Shown: positions 1-6,815, counted from the stretch's first letter. The stretch is DNA of 12,426 nt from Nocardia sp. (GCA_013361595.1 JABFXT010000440.1:1-12426), one strand, 5' to 3'. The notes: generated by a model not told the origin, from the letters alone. Translations and numbers: made by a program.

Positions 1-512
1 GCCGACCCGAGATAGGTGGTCTCGATCGGCTGGTCGGCCACGAGTTCGGCGACCTCGGTTTCGTTGCCGTTGTCGATCACGATCAGGTGGTCGACGGCCC
101 GCGACTGGTTGGCGACAGCTTTCAGCGATTCGGCGAGCAGATCACGTCGCTTGTGGGTGACCACGACGGCGACGATCTTGGCGTCCGGTCCGTACTCGAC
201 TTCGGGCAGCACCGCGGCACCGGCGTCGTGCTCCCGCGCGGGATCGGTGGCGCGACGCGCGGATCCGCTGGTGCCCTTCCGATCGGGCACGGGCGAGGGG
301 GAAACGTCTTCGTGCTTCGCGGCCGCTGCCGAGCCCGGATCGCCTTCCCCCGCGGTCACGAACGAGGAATCCGAGGGGGCAGGCTTCGCTTCCGCCGCCG
401 GCGGACCCGACTCCGCCTCCGGGCCTGACTCGCTCATGCTGTGTTGATCGGGCATGAGCGAGGGCCCTGCGTGGTCACGCTGCGCTTCCGCCTCCGGGCC
501 TGACTCGCTCAT
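1..512 (-). CDS. glfT1: Galactofuranosyltransferase GlfT1, N-terminal part (3' end outside window)
   Basis: GlfT1 adds the first galactofuranose residues from UDP-Galf onto the decaprenyl-linked rhamnosyl-GlcNAc linker of arabinogalactan, on the cytoplasmic face of the membrane. The minus frame is open from the ATG at 512 to the edge (170 residues). Residues ~112-170 read like the start of mycobacterial GlfT1: a GT2 Rossmann beginning with AVVVTHKRRD, then DHLIVIDNGN, then QPIETTYLGS. About 110 residues precede this, rich in Ser, Pro, Ala, Glu and Asp and probably disordered; M. tuberculosis GlfT1 as I recall it starts almost directly at the GT2 fold. The ATG at 512 overlaps the wzt stop (ATGA) and has GGAG 11 bases upstream (527-524). 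In-frame ATGs at 455 and 437 lack a visible RBS, and a GTG at codon 101 is another possibility. The GT2 catalytic DXD lies beyond the edge. Identity is firm, the start less so. Confidence 0.88.
   Translation of the reverse strand, partial: MSESGPEAEAQRDHAGPSLMPDQHSMSESGPEAESGPPAAEAKPAPSDSSFVTAGEGDPGSAAAAKHEDVSPSPVPDRKGTSGSARRATDPAREHDAGAAVLPEVEYGPDAKIVAVVVTHKRRDLLAESLKAVANQSRAVDHLIVIDNGNETEVAELVADQPIETTYLGS
412..446. repeat. 35-bp direct repeat, copy 1
   Basis: Identical over 35 bases to 487-521, offset by 75 bases (25 codons). Both copies are read in the same glfT1 frame, so the protein begins MSESGPEAE and repeats MSESGPEAE 25 residues later. This copy carries the internal ATG at 437 but not the upstream GGAG. 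Confidence 0.95.
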
Positions 513-514
513 GC
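429..514 (-). promoter_or_regulatory. Competing hairpins at the glfT1 start codon
   Basis: In the glfT1 mRNA three 11-base arms occur in order: A at 514-504 (GCATGAGCGAG, containing the start ATG), B at 462-452 (CTCGCTCATGC) and C at 439-429 (same as A). B is perfectly complementary to both A and C. A-B pairing (41-base loop) would bury the start codon; B-C pairing (12-base loop) would leave it free. The complementarity is directly visible; a regulatory role is inferred. It may simply be a by-product of the duplication. Confidence 0.45.
456..479. repeat. Dispersed short repeat, copy A
   Basis: 24 bases from GAGCGAGG to GTGGTCACG, matching 4447-4470 at 20 of 24 positions. Both copies lie at or near gene ends. 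This one now falls inside the glfT1 reading frame, between the two 35-bp repeats. Confidence 0.5.
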
Positions 515-521
515 TGTGTTG
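487..521. repeat. 35-bp direct repeat, copy 2
   Basis: Second copy of the 412-446 repeat. It spans the wzt stop codon and the probable glfT1 start at 512. The repeat ends just short of the GGAG at 524-527, so only this copy has a ribosome binding site. Confidence 0.95.
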
Positions 522-1381
522 TTCTCCAGTTCTCTTTCGCCGTCGGCCGGCCGCTGTGCTGGTTCCTCGGCGGCACTGCCGGACTTCTCGGCTTCGATCT
601 CCCGCAGGACCGTCGCCACATGATTACCCGCCTCCGGGCCCTCGTAGGCTCGCACGACTTCTTCGATCCCGCCGTGCAACCGGACCTGGCCGTGATCGAT
701 CCACAGCGCGGTATCGCAGAGTTGGGCCAGGAATTCGTTGGAATGGCTGGCGAAAACCAGGATGCCGGACCGGGCCACCAGTTCCTGCAACCGGATTCGC
801 GCTTTCTTCATGAACTCCGCGTCGACCGCGCCGATCCCCTCGTCGAGCAGCAGGATCTCCGGGTCGATGGAGGTCACGACGCCCATGGCCAGTCGTACGC
901 GCATACCGGTCGAATAGGTGCGCAACGGCATGGCCAGGTATTCGCCGAGTTCGGTGAAATCGGCGATCTCGTCGATCTTGGCCATCATCTGTTTACGGGT
1001 CTGCCCCAGGAACAGGCCGCGGATGATGATGTTCTCGTAGCCGGAGATCTCCGGATCCATCCCGACCCCGAGATCGAACACCGGCGCCACCCGGCCACGG
1101 ATCCGGGCACTACCGCGCGAGGGCTCGTAGATACCGGACAGCAGGCGCAGCAGCGTCGACTTACCCGCGCCGTTGTGACCGACCAGGCCGACCCGGTCGC
1201 CCTCCTTCAACGACAGGTTGATATCGCGCAGTGCCTCGACCACGACGACATCGGACTGGTTACGGCCGATCGAACCGCCCGCCTTGCCCAGGAACGCTTT
1301 TTTCAGCGAACGGGACTTCGCGTCGAAGATCGGGAACTCCACCCACGCCTTGCGGGTTTCGATACTCACGTGATCACTCAT
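509..1381 (-). CDS. wzt: Galactan ABC exporter, ATP-binding subunit Wzt (RfbE-like)
   Basis: ATPase half of the ABC-2 type exporter that flips the lipid-linked galactan to the periplasmic side. 290 residues. Visible motifs: Walker A GHNGAGKST (68-76), signature YSTGM (156-160), Walker B ILLLDEG with the catalytic Glu (176-182), and H-loop SHS (His ~213). The GSIGR/NQ stretch before the nucleotide-binding domain and the short C-terminus fit the Wzt/TagH family without a carbohydrate-binding domain; M. tuberculosis Rv3781 is similar in size. The start at 1381 (MSDHVSIETR) is chosen over an upstream in-frame start at 1474 because the latter would overlap wzm, and because AGGAG (1396-1392) sits 10 bases upstream, overlapping the wzm stop. 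Residues 266-290 form a polar, Glu-rich tail. The stop overlaps the glfT1 start (ATGA), indicating translational coupling. Confidence 0.93.
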   Translation of the reverse strand: MSDHVSIETRKAWVEFPIFDAKSRSLKKAFLGKAGGSIGRNQSDVVVVEALRDINLSLKEGDRVGLVGHNGAGKSTLLRLLSGIYEPSRGSARIRGRVAPVFDLGVGMDPEISGYENIIIRGLFLGQTRKQMMAKIDEIADFTELGEYLAMPLRTYSTGMRVRLAMGVVTSIDPEILLLDEGIGAVDAEFMKKARIRLQELVARSGILVFASHSNEFLAQLCDTALWIDHGQVRLHGGIEEVVRAYEGPEAGNHVATVLREIEAEKSGSAAEEPAQRPADGERELENNTA

Positions 1382-1391
1382 GATCGCCTGA

Positions 1392-1396
1392 CTCCT
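1392..1396 (-). promoter_or_regulatory. wzt ribosome binding site inside the wzm stop
   Basis: AGGAG on the minus strand, sharing bases with the wzm TAG (1397-1395) and lying 10 bases from the wzt ATG at 1381. It decides the wzt start and suggests coupled translation. Confidence 0.75.
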
Positions 1397-2420
1397 AAAC
1401 CCAGTAGGGCACGCGCGAACGGTACCGGCGCAATGCGACGGCGGCGGCGATCCAGCCCACCACGGTGATGGCACCGACGATCGCCCAGTGGTACAGCTTC
1501 TGGTCGTCGCCGAGCAGCGGTGCGCGCACGATCTCCAGATAGTGGTAGGTGGGCACCACCTCGGCCAGCCGGGCCCGTTCGGCGACCTGACCGCCCTGCT
1601 CCTGCAGGCTCTTGGTGTTCCACATCACCGGGGTGAGTACGAACAGCATCAGCGTCATACTGCCCAGGATCGGGGCGATATCGCGGTAGCGGGTGCTGAA
1701 GATGCCGAACAGCACCGAGACCCACATGGCGTTGAGGAACAGCAGCATCAGGGCCGGTATCGCGAAGATCGCGGTCCAGTGCAGGTCACGCCAGACCCCG
1801 AACAGCGCCAGCACGACGAAGTAGATCGCCGCGTTGTGCGCGAAGAACAGGATCTGCCGCCACACCAGCCGGTACACGTGCACACTCAGCGCGGACGGCA
1901 GCTGTTTGATCAGCCCCTCGTTGGCGACGAAGACATCGGCGCCCTCCAGGATCGAGGCGTTGATGACGTTCCACACGATCAGGCCGACCGCCACGTACGG
2001 TAGATAGTCGGCGAGCGGCTGGCCGAGCAACGCTGCGTACAGGATGCCGATGGCGGCGGCCTGCACACCGGTGGCGATGGTGATCCAGAACGGCCCCAGC
2101 ACCGACCGCCGGTAGCGCTGTTTGATGTCCTGCCAGCCCAGCGAGAGCCATAGTTCGCGTTGGCGGAACCCGTCGCGGATATCGCGCCAGGCTCGGGTCC
2201 AGGACTGCGAATCCGATTCGATGGGATCCGCGTCGATCACCTCGGTGATATCGGAGACGGCGGTATCGGCGCCGGCGACCGGGGTCTGCTCGGAACTCAC
2301 GGGCTTCTCATCTGCGGCGGGGTCGTGGTCGGGGCGCACCGTGCTCTCGTCGGTGCGCTCCGAGGTTTCGGTGTTAACCAGGTCAGAGCGAGCGGAAGCT
2401 GCAGGCACGGTGCACGACAC
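1395..2420 (-). CDS. wzm: Galactan ABC exporter, permease subunit Wzm (RfbD-like)
   Basis: Membrane subunit of the ABC-2 exporter partnered with Wzt. In the 341-residue reading from the GTG at 2420, residues ~1-75 are hydrophilic and acidic (many Asp, Glu, Ser, Thr), followed by an amphipathic lead-in (SWTRAWRDIRDG) and the family-typical RYRRSVLGPFW (102-112). Six likely membrane segments lie at about 111-133, 139-158, 188-209, 215-241, 248-267 and 311-330. The membrane core matches the usual ~270-280-residue family length, so the N-terminal tail is extra or the true start is further in. The GTG at 2420 lacks a good RBS; GTGs at 2408 and at codon 28 (preceded by GAGAG) are alternatives. bpa ends 48 bases upstream; that gap holds GTATATAG, which could be an internal -10, unproven. 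Confidence 0.9.
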   Translation of the reverse strand: MSCTVPAASARSDLVNTETSERTDESTVRPDHDPAADEKPVSSEQTPVAGADTAVSDITEVIDADPIESDSQSWTRAWRDIRDGFRQRELWLSLGWQDIKQRYRRSVLGPFWITIATGVQAAAIGILYAALLGQPLADYLPYVAVGLIVWNVINASILEGADVFVANEGLIKQLPSALSVHVYRLVWRQILFFAHNAAIYFVVLALFGVWRDLHWTAIFAIPALMLLFLNAMWVSVLFGIFSTRYRDIAPILGSMTLMLFVLTPVMWNTKSLQEQGGQVAERARLAEVVPTYHYLEIVRAPLLGDDQKLYHWAIVGAITVVGWIAAAVALRRYRSRVPYWV

Positions 2421-2468
2421 TACCCCGGACGGCGACTCGCGGTACGGGCTGGCTATATACCACCGGCT

Positions 2469-3071
2469 TCAGAGGTATTGTCCCGTGCCGCCTATGGACT
2501 GGCCCGGTTGCGCGCCCCGGACATCCGCGGCGTGGATACCCGGAGGCAGGGCGCCCTGGCGCATCTGCTCGAGCTGCGCCCGCGCGGCCATCTGCTGGGC
2601 GAACAGAGCCGTCTGGATCCCGTGGAACAGGCCCTCCAGCCAACCGACCAGCTGCGCTTGCGCGATCCGCAGTTCCGCGTCCGAGGGGACGGCATCCTCA
2701 CCGAACGGTAGGGCCAGCCGTTCGAGTTCCTCACGCAGTTCGGGCGCCAGGCCCTGTTCGAGTTCGCGGATCGAGGATTTGTGGATCTCGGCCAGCCGGG
2801 TCCGGCTGGCATCGTCGAGCGGAGCGGCCCGCACCTCCTCGAGCAGCTGTTTGATCATGGTCCCGATCCGCATGACCTTGGCCGGCTGTTCGACCATATC
2901 GGCCAGCGATTCGGAGTTGTCGTGCTCGGCCGCGTCCTGTTCGGGGGTCTCCCGGCCGGGGAACGACGCACTCGTCGCGGCGCCCGCGGGCAGCACCAGC
3001 GGCCGGCCTTCGGGGCCGATCACGACCACGGGATCCGATGCGTCATCCGATTGCGTCATGGTCCCCATCAT
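2469..3071 (-). CDS. bpa: Bacterial proteasome activator Bpa (PafE)
   Basis: Bpa forms a dodecameric ring that docks on the 20S proteasome and opens its gate without ATP, aiding turnover of unfolded and heat-shock-related proteins in mycobacteria. The identifying signs are the conserved block VEQPAKVMRIG-TMIKQLLEEVR (60-81), a helical central region rich in Glu (100-120), the near-invariant QLVGWLEGLFHGIQTALFAQ (140-159), and the C-terminal GQYL (197-200), the HbYX-like tail that inserts into the proteasome alpha-ring pockets. 200 residues, against 174 in M. tuberculosis Rv3780. The difference is mainly a variable acidic N-terminus. Start is uncertain: ATGs at 3071, 3068 and 3059 are all in frame with no strong RBS. 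It is the promoter-proximal gene of the bpa-wzm-wzt-glfT1 run. Confidence 0.95.
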   Translation of the reverse strand: MMGTMTQSDDASDPVVVIGPEGRPLVLPAGAATSASFPGRETPEQDAAEHDNSESLADMVEQPAKVMRIGTMIKQLLEEVRAAPLDDASRTRLAEIHKSSIRELEQGLAPELREELERLALPFGEDAVPSDAELRIAQAQLVGWLEGLFHGIQTALFAQQMAARAQLEQMRQGALPPGIHAADVRGAQPGQSIGGTGQYL

Positions 3072-3120
3072 GTCGTGTTCGAGCCGAACGCGCTAAAGCC
3101 GGTGGTGACGGCGCGAGTTG

Positions 3121-3136
3121 TCGGCCGGGCGGCCGA
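3121..3136. promoter_or_regulatory. Inverted repeat in the divergent bpa/3211 spacer
   Basis: TCGGCC and GGCCGA separated by four bases (GGGC). It lies between the bpa start and the 3211 promoter, about 40 bases upstream of the proposed -35. It could be an operator; short GC palindromes are common in such DNA, so confidence is low. Confidence 0.25.
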
Positions 3137-3174
3137 GCGATGAAACGGGCCCGGGAAAATCGGCTGGACCAGGG

Positions 3175-3203
3175 TTACCGAGATATGGGCCCTGCCTTAA
3201 AGT
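3175..3203 (+). promoter_or_regulatory. Putative promoter of a leaderless transcript
   Basis: A -10 TAAAGT (3198-3203) lies exactly seven bases before the ATG at 3211, so transcription would start at the A of the ATG. A weak -35 TTACCG (3175-3180) is 17 bases away. No Shine-Dalgarno precedes the ATG. Confidence 0.6.
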
Positions 3204-3210
3204 GACCTGC

Positions 3211-4413
3211 ATGACTTACGACGTCGCGCGGGTCCGGGGACTGATCCCCTCCCTGGCCGACGGCTGGATCAACCTGGCTCCGCAGGCGGGCATGCTTGTT
3301 CCGGATTCTGTCTCGCGCGCGGTGTCCACCGGTTTCCGCTCGTCGTCGTTCTCCCACCTCGGCCGCCACGGCGCCGCCAAACGCAGCGCCGATATCCTGC
3401 ACGACGCCCGGGTGGCGGTCGCGGACCTGGTCGGCGCGGACCCGAGCGGCGTCGTACTGGGGCCCGATCGTGCCGTACTGCTGGCCTGGCTCGCCGAATC
3501 CCTGAGTTCCCGGCTGGGCCTGGGTACCGGGATCGTGCTGTCCCGCCTGGACGACGAGGCGAATGTGGCGCCCTGGCTCCGGATAGCCAACCGCTACGGA
3601 GCGCATGTGCGCTGGGCCGAGGTGGAGATCGAGACCTGCGAGATGCCGGGCTGGCAGTTCGAGGAACTCATCGGACCCACCGCCCGGTTGGTCGCGATCA
3701 CAGCAGCCTCCCCGATCGTCGGCTCGGCGCCCTCGGTGCGAGTGGCGGCCGAACGGGTGCACGAGGTCGGCGGTCTGCTGGTCGCCGACGCGGTCGGCGC
3801 CGCGCCGTACGCGCTGATCGACATCGACGACCTGAACGCCGATGTGGTGGCGTTGAGCGCGCCCAGCTGGGGTGGTCCGCAGGTCGGTGCGCTCGTCTTC
3901 CGTGACCCCGCCTTCCTGGACCGGATCCCGTCCATGGCGTTGAACCCGTATGCGAAGGGTCCCGAACGGCTGGAGGTCGGTGGGCACCAGTACGCGCTGC
4001 TGGCCGGGCTCACCACCTCGATCGACTACCTGGCCGGACTCGACGAACGCGCCGGAGGCACCCGCCGGGAACGCCTGGAACTGTCGATCTCCTCGTTGCA
4101 GGACTATCACGACCAGCTGTTCGACCATCTGATGAGCACCCTGGAGAAGATCACCGGGCTGACCGTGATCGGCCGGGCGTCGACCCGGATCCCGACGGTC
4201 AGTTTCACCATCGACGGTATGCAGGCGGAGAAGATCGCCGCCGAACTGGCCGATAAGCGCATCAATGTACTGGCGGGCGCGCACGGCGGCAGCCGGTTAC
4301 TGGACGCACTGGGTGTGAACGACGAGGGCGGCGCGGTGACCATCGGTCTCGCGCCGTACACGACTCGGCGTGAGATCGATCAGTTCGGCCGGGCCCTGGC
4401 CGCGCTCGGCTGA
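3211..4413 (+). CDS. Cysteine desulfurase-like PLP-fold protein lacking the PLP lysine
   Basis: 400 residues, closely resembling M. tuberculosis Rv3778c and the class V aminotransferase/SufS-IscS fold. Recognisable elements: ADPSGVVLGPDRAVLL (77-91), DDEANVAPW (114-122), LLVADAVGAAPY (189-200) with Asp193 at the PLP-pyridine position, and SAPSWGGPQVG (216-226). In real desulfurases the last block reads like SGHKxYGP, with the Schiff-base Lys; here His is Pro218 and Lys is Ser219. The His-His before Ala-Asn (SufS HHANIVPW) is Asp-Glu here. There is also no desulfurase Cys loop. Classical PLP catalysis is therefore unlikely; a non-catalytic or altered role is inferred. The start at 3211 matches the homologue (MxYDVARVRG) and the leaderless promoter. 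It faces the quinone oxidoreductase tail to tail. Confidence 0.85.
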   Translation: MTYDVARVRGLIPSLADGWINLAPQAGMLVPDSVSRAVSTGFRSSSFSHLGRHGAAKRSADILHDARVAVADLVGADPSGVVLGPDRAVLLAWLAESLSSRLGLGTGIVLSRLDDEANVAPWLRIANRYGAHVRWAEVEIETCEMPGWQFEELIGPTARLVAITAASPIVGSAPSVRVAAERVHEVGGLLVADAVGAAPYALIDIDDLNADVVALSAPSWGGPQVGALVFRDPAFLDRIPSMALNPYAKGPERLEVGGHQYALLAGLTTSIDYLAGLDERAGGTRRERLELSISSLQDYHDQLFDHLMSTLEKITGLTVIGRASTRIPTVSFTIDGMQAEKIAAELADKRINVLAGAHGGSRLLDALGVNDEGGAVTIGLAPYTTRREIDQFGRALAALG

Positions 4414-4446
4414 CCGGCGCGCGAGCACCGCGGTCGCTTCGGGTGC

Positions 4447-4470
4447 GAGCGAGGACCCGCTGTGGTCACG
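4447..4470. repeat. Dispersed short repeat, copy B
   Basis: 24 bases matching 456-479 at 20 positions, in the 63-base spacer between two convergent genes. The rest of that spacer shows no hairpin with a T-run, so no classical terminator is called. Confidence 0.5.
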
Positions 4471-4476
4471 TTCCGC

Positions 4477-5508
4477 CTAGCCGGCCGGCCCGCTCGTGCC
4501 GTCCGCCCCGATCCGCAGGATCACCTTGCCGAAGGTGTCGTGCTCGTCGAGCAGTTCGTGCGCCCGGCCGGCTTCGGCCACCGGGACCTCGGCGTGGATC
4601 ACCGGTACGACCGCGCCCGTTTCCAGCAGCGGCCAGACGTGCGCGCGGACTTCGGCGATGATGTCGGCCTTGCTGCCCCGCCCGGTGGCCGGGCGGTCGC
4701 GCAGTTTGATCGCGCGCACCGTGCCGCGTTTGGCCATGAGTTCGCCCAGGTTCAATTCGGCGTTCAGGCCGCCCTGCATCCCGATCACGAGCACCTGTCC
4801 GTCGAGTGCCAGCGCCGCCACATTGCGCCCCAGGTAGGCGGCGCCCATATTGTCGAGGATGATGTCGGCGCCCGGGCCGCCCAGACCCTGTTCGGCCCGG
4901 ATCAGGTCCACGAAATCGTGCTCCCGGTAGTTGATCAGGACGCTCGCGCCGAGTTCCGCGCAGCGCGCCAGCTTCTGCGCCGATCCGGCCGTCACCGCGA
5001 CCCGCGCGCCCAGCTGTACTGCCACCTGGATGGCGTGGGTACCGATCCCGCTACCGCCACCGTGGATCAGCAGCAGTTGCCCGGAATGCAGCCCGCCGGT
5101 CATCACCAGATTCGACCAGACGGTCGCCGCGACCTCGGGCAGCCCCGCCGCCGCGGCCAGATCCAGGCCGTCCGGTACCGGTAGCACCTGTCCGGCGGGC
5201 ACCACGACCTTCTCGGCGTATCCGCCGCCGGACAGCAGTGCGCACACCCGGTCGCCGGGAGACCAGTCGCGCACCCCTTCGCCGACCTCGGCGATCACCC
5301 CGGAACATTCGAGCCCCGGCACCGGAGTGGTCCCGGGCGGGGGCGCGTAGAGGCCCCGTCGTTGCAGCAGGTCGGCCCGGTTCACCCCGGCCGCCGCCAC
5401 CTCGATCAGCACTTCACCGTGGCTCGGCACCGGATCCGGTGCAGCGGACCACTCCATGACCTCGGGGCCACCGAAACCGTTCATATTGATCGCGTGCACG
5501 GTCCCCAT
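4477..5508 (-). CDS. PIG3-family NAD(P)H quinone oxidoreductase (zinc-free MDR)
   Basis: Medium-chain dehydrogenase/reductase that probably reduces quinones with NADPH in the cytoplasm; the physiological substrate is unknown. Signs: EVLIEVAAAGVNRADLLQRR (32-51), the PPPG after it, GLECSGVIAEVG (65-76), AGLPEVAATVWSNLV (121-135), the nucleotide-binding HGGGSGIG (149-156), and ADIILDNMGAAYL. The zinc-ligand Cys/His set of alcohol dehydrogenases is absent, as expected for this subfamily. Length 343, near the family's ~325-335. It corresponds to M. tuberculosis Rv3777, which also neighbours the Rv3778c-like gene. The ATG at 5508 is used; a GTG four codons in (VHAINM) aligns better with the usual MHAI start. 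The N-terminus faces the FMN enzyme gene divergently. Confidence 0.9.
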   Translation of the reverse strand: MGTVHAINMNGFGGPEVMEWSAAPDPVPSHGEVLIEVAAAGVNRADLLQRRGLYAPPPGTTPVPGLECSGVIAEVGEGVRDWSPGDRVCALLSGGGYAEKVVVPAGQVLPVPDGLDLAAAAGLPEVAATVWSNLVMTGGLHSGQLLLIHGGGSGIGTHAIQVAVQLGARVAVTAGSAQKLARCAELGASVLINYREHDFVDLIRAEQGLGGPGADIILDNMGAAYLGRNVAALALDGQVLVIGMQGGLNAELNLGELMAKRGTVRAIKLRDRPATGRGSKADIIAEVRAHVWPLLETGAVVPVIHAEVPVAEAGRAHELLDEHDTFGKVILRIGADGTSGPAG

Positions 5509-5556
5509 ACTGCATCAGAAACAGCGGAGGGGGTGCCCGCGCCGGTCCGACACGGC

Positions 5557-5562
5557 TAGCGT
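5557..5562 (+). promoter_or_regulatory. -10 element of a probable leaderless transcript
   Basis: TAGCGT, followed by seven bases and then the GTG at 5570. No Shine-Dalgarno is placed correctly for 5570; the GGAGGGGG at 5525-5532 is too far upstream. No good -35 was seen. Confidence 0.5.
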
Positions 5563-5569
5563 GAGCGCG

Positions 5570-6745
5570 GTGAGCAGCTTCATCGACTTCCAGAACGAGA
5601 TCTACCTCCAGGGGATGGGTGGATCGGTACCCGAACTGCCGATGACCGCGGCCGGTCTCGCGGAACGGGCCCGGGAGTTGCTCGACGACCGCGCGTACGC
5701 CTACGTGGCCGGTAGCGCCGCCGCGGAACGGACCGCCGCGGCCAACACCTCCGCGTTCGACCGCTACCGGATCGTGCCCCGCATGCTGCGCGGCACCAGC
5801 GGCCCCGGCGCACGCGACACCTCCGTCGAGGTCTTGGGCACCGAACTGGCCGCTCCCGTACTGACCTCTCCGGTCGGGGTGCTGGAACTGCTGCACGAGA
5901 AGGGTGAGGTGGAGGTGGCCCGGGCCGCCGGGGAACTCGGAGTGGGTACGGTCCTGTCCACCGCGTCCTCCGCCACCATCGAGGAGGTCGGCGAGGTCGC
6001 CCGTGACTGGTGGTACCAGCTGTACTGGCCCGCCGACGACGAGCTCGCTCGTTCGTTCGTCGAGCGCGCGGAGCGGGCCGGGGCCAAAGCCGTCGTCGTC
6101 ACGGTCGACACTCCCTCGCTGGGCTGGCGCCCACGCGATCTCGAACTCGGCCACCTGCCCTTCCTGCTGGGCAAGGGGATCGCCAACTACCTGTCCGACC
6201 CGGTCTTCCGGGCGAAGCTCGCCGCGCCACCGGAGGAGAGCGAAGACGCCATGCGGATAGCGATCCTCACCTGGGTCGGTCTGTTCGGTAACCACAGTCT
6301 GAGGCCGGCGGATCTGGCCAAGGTGCGCGAATGGACCGATCTGCCGATCGCGGTGAAGGGCGTGCTGCACCCCGACGACGCCCGGCTGCTGGTGGATTCC
6401 GGTGCGGACGGCATATGGGTGAGCAACCACGGTGGGCGCCAGGTCGACAATTCGATCGCCGCGCTGGATGCCCTGGGCCCGATAGTCGGTGCGGTCGGCG
6501 ACCGCACCGATGTCCTGTTCGACTCGGGCGTCCGCACCGGCTCCGATGTCCTGGTCGCCCTCGCTCTCGGCGCCAAAGCCGTAGGGTACGGCCGCCCCTG
6601 GGCCTACGCCCTCGGTATCGCCGGTAACGCGGGCGTACGTCACGCACTGCGTCTGCTGCTGGCCGATTTCGACTCCGCCATGGGGCTTTCCGGTTGCGCC
6701 GAGCTCGCCGGTATCACCCGCGAACTGCTCGCCGCCCCGCGCTGA
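5570..6745 (+). CDS. FMN-dependent alpha-hydroxy-acid oxidase, lactate 2-monooxygenase-like
   Basis: Flavoenzyme oxidising 2-hydroxy acids. The closest match I recognise is mycobacterial lactate 2-monooxygenase (L-lactate + O2 to acetate + CO2 + water). It shares the N-terminal NEIYLQG (9-15), YVAGSAAAERT (45-55), QLYWP (150-154), GWRPRDLELG (185-194), NYLSDPVF (206-213) and LFGNHS (238-243). Family residues are present: Lys263, catalytic His287 and Arg290 in SNHGGRQ (285-291), DSGVRTG (318-324) and GYGRPWAYA (339-347). 391 residues, against ~394 for the monooxygenase. Its FMN-site fold is a TIM barrel, cytoplasmic, with no signal peptide. The substrate could differ from lactate. Start chosen at GTG 5570 (VSSFIDFQNE) from the -10 spacing; GTG 5561 is three codons longer and an ATG at 5456 would overlap the divergent gene. 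Confidence 0.85.
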   Translation: MSSFIDFQNEIYLQGMGGSVPELPMTAAGLAERARELLDDRAYAYVAGSAAAERTAAANTSAFDRYRIVPRMLRGTSGPGARDTSVEVLGTELAAPVLTSPVGVLELLHEKGEVEVARAAGELGVGTVLSTASSATIEEVGEVARDWWYQLYWPADDELARSFVERAERAGAKAVVVTVDTPSLGWRPRDLELGHLPFLLGKGIANYLSDPVFRAKLAAPPEESEDAMRIAILTWVGLFGNHSLRPADLAKVREWTDLPIAVKGVLHPDDARLLVDSGADGIWVSNHGGRQVDNSIAALDALGPIVGAVGDRTDVLFDSGVRTGSDVLVALALGAKAVGYGRPWAYALGIAGNAGVRHALRLLLADFDSAMGLSGCAELAGITRELLAAPR

Positions 6746-6809
6746 TCGAAACCGTGTGGTCCGGGTGCCGCCGGATTGCTCGGTTTCGGTCGCCACCGGC
6801 CGGATCGGT

Positions 6810-6815
6810 TACCAT
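6810..6815 (+). promoter_or_regulatory. Possible -10 of tRNA-Ser(UGA)
   Basis: TACCAT nine bases before the tRNA 5' end. No clear -35 at the expected distance. Confidence 0.35.

Noticed and set aside
3175..4284. A 369-codon minus-strand frame opposite the desulfurase-like gene
   Set aside because: It is antisense to a gene with strong family resemblance and has low-complexity Gly/Arg/Gln/His composition.
3211..4413. Functional cysteine desulfurase
   Set aside because: The Schiff-base Lys, the adjacent His and the catalytic Cys loop expected of SufS/IscS enzymes are not visible.
4414..4476. Bidirectional intrinsic terminator between the convergent genes
   Set aside because: Only a weak GCACC/GGTGC pairing and no T-run on either strand.
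5414..6796. A 460-codon open frame on the minus strand opposite the FMN oxidase gene
   Set aside because: It is the complement of a clearly recognisable flavoenzyme. Its translation is Gly/Arg/Asp/Gln-rich with no family motif, as expected of antisense frames in high-GC DNA.
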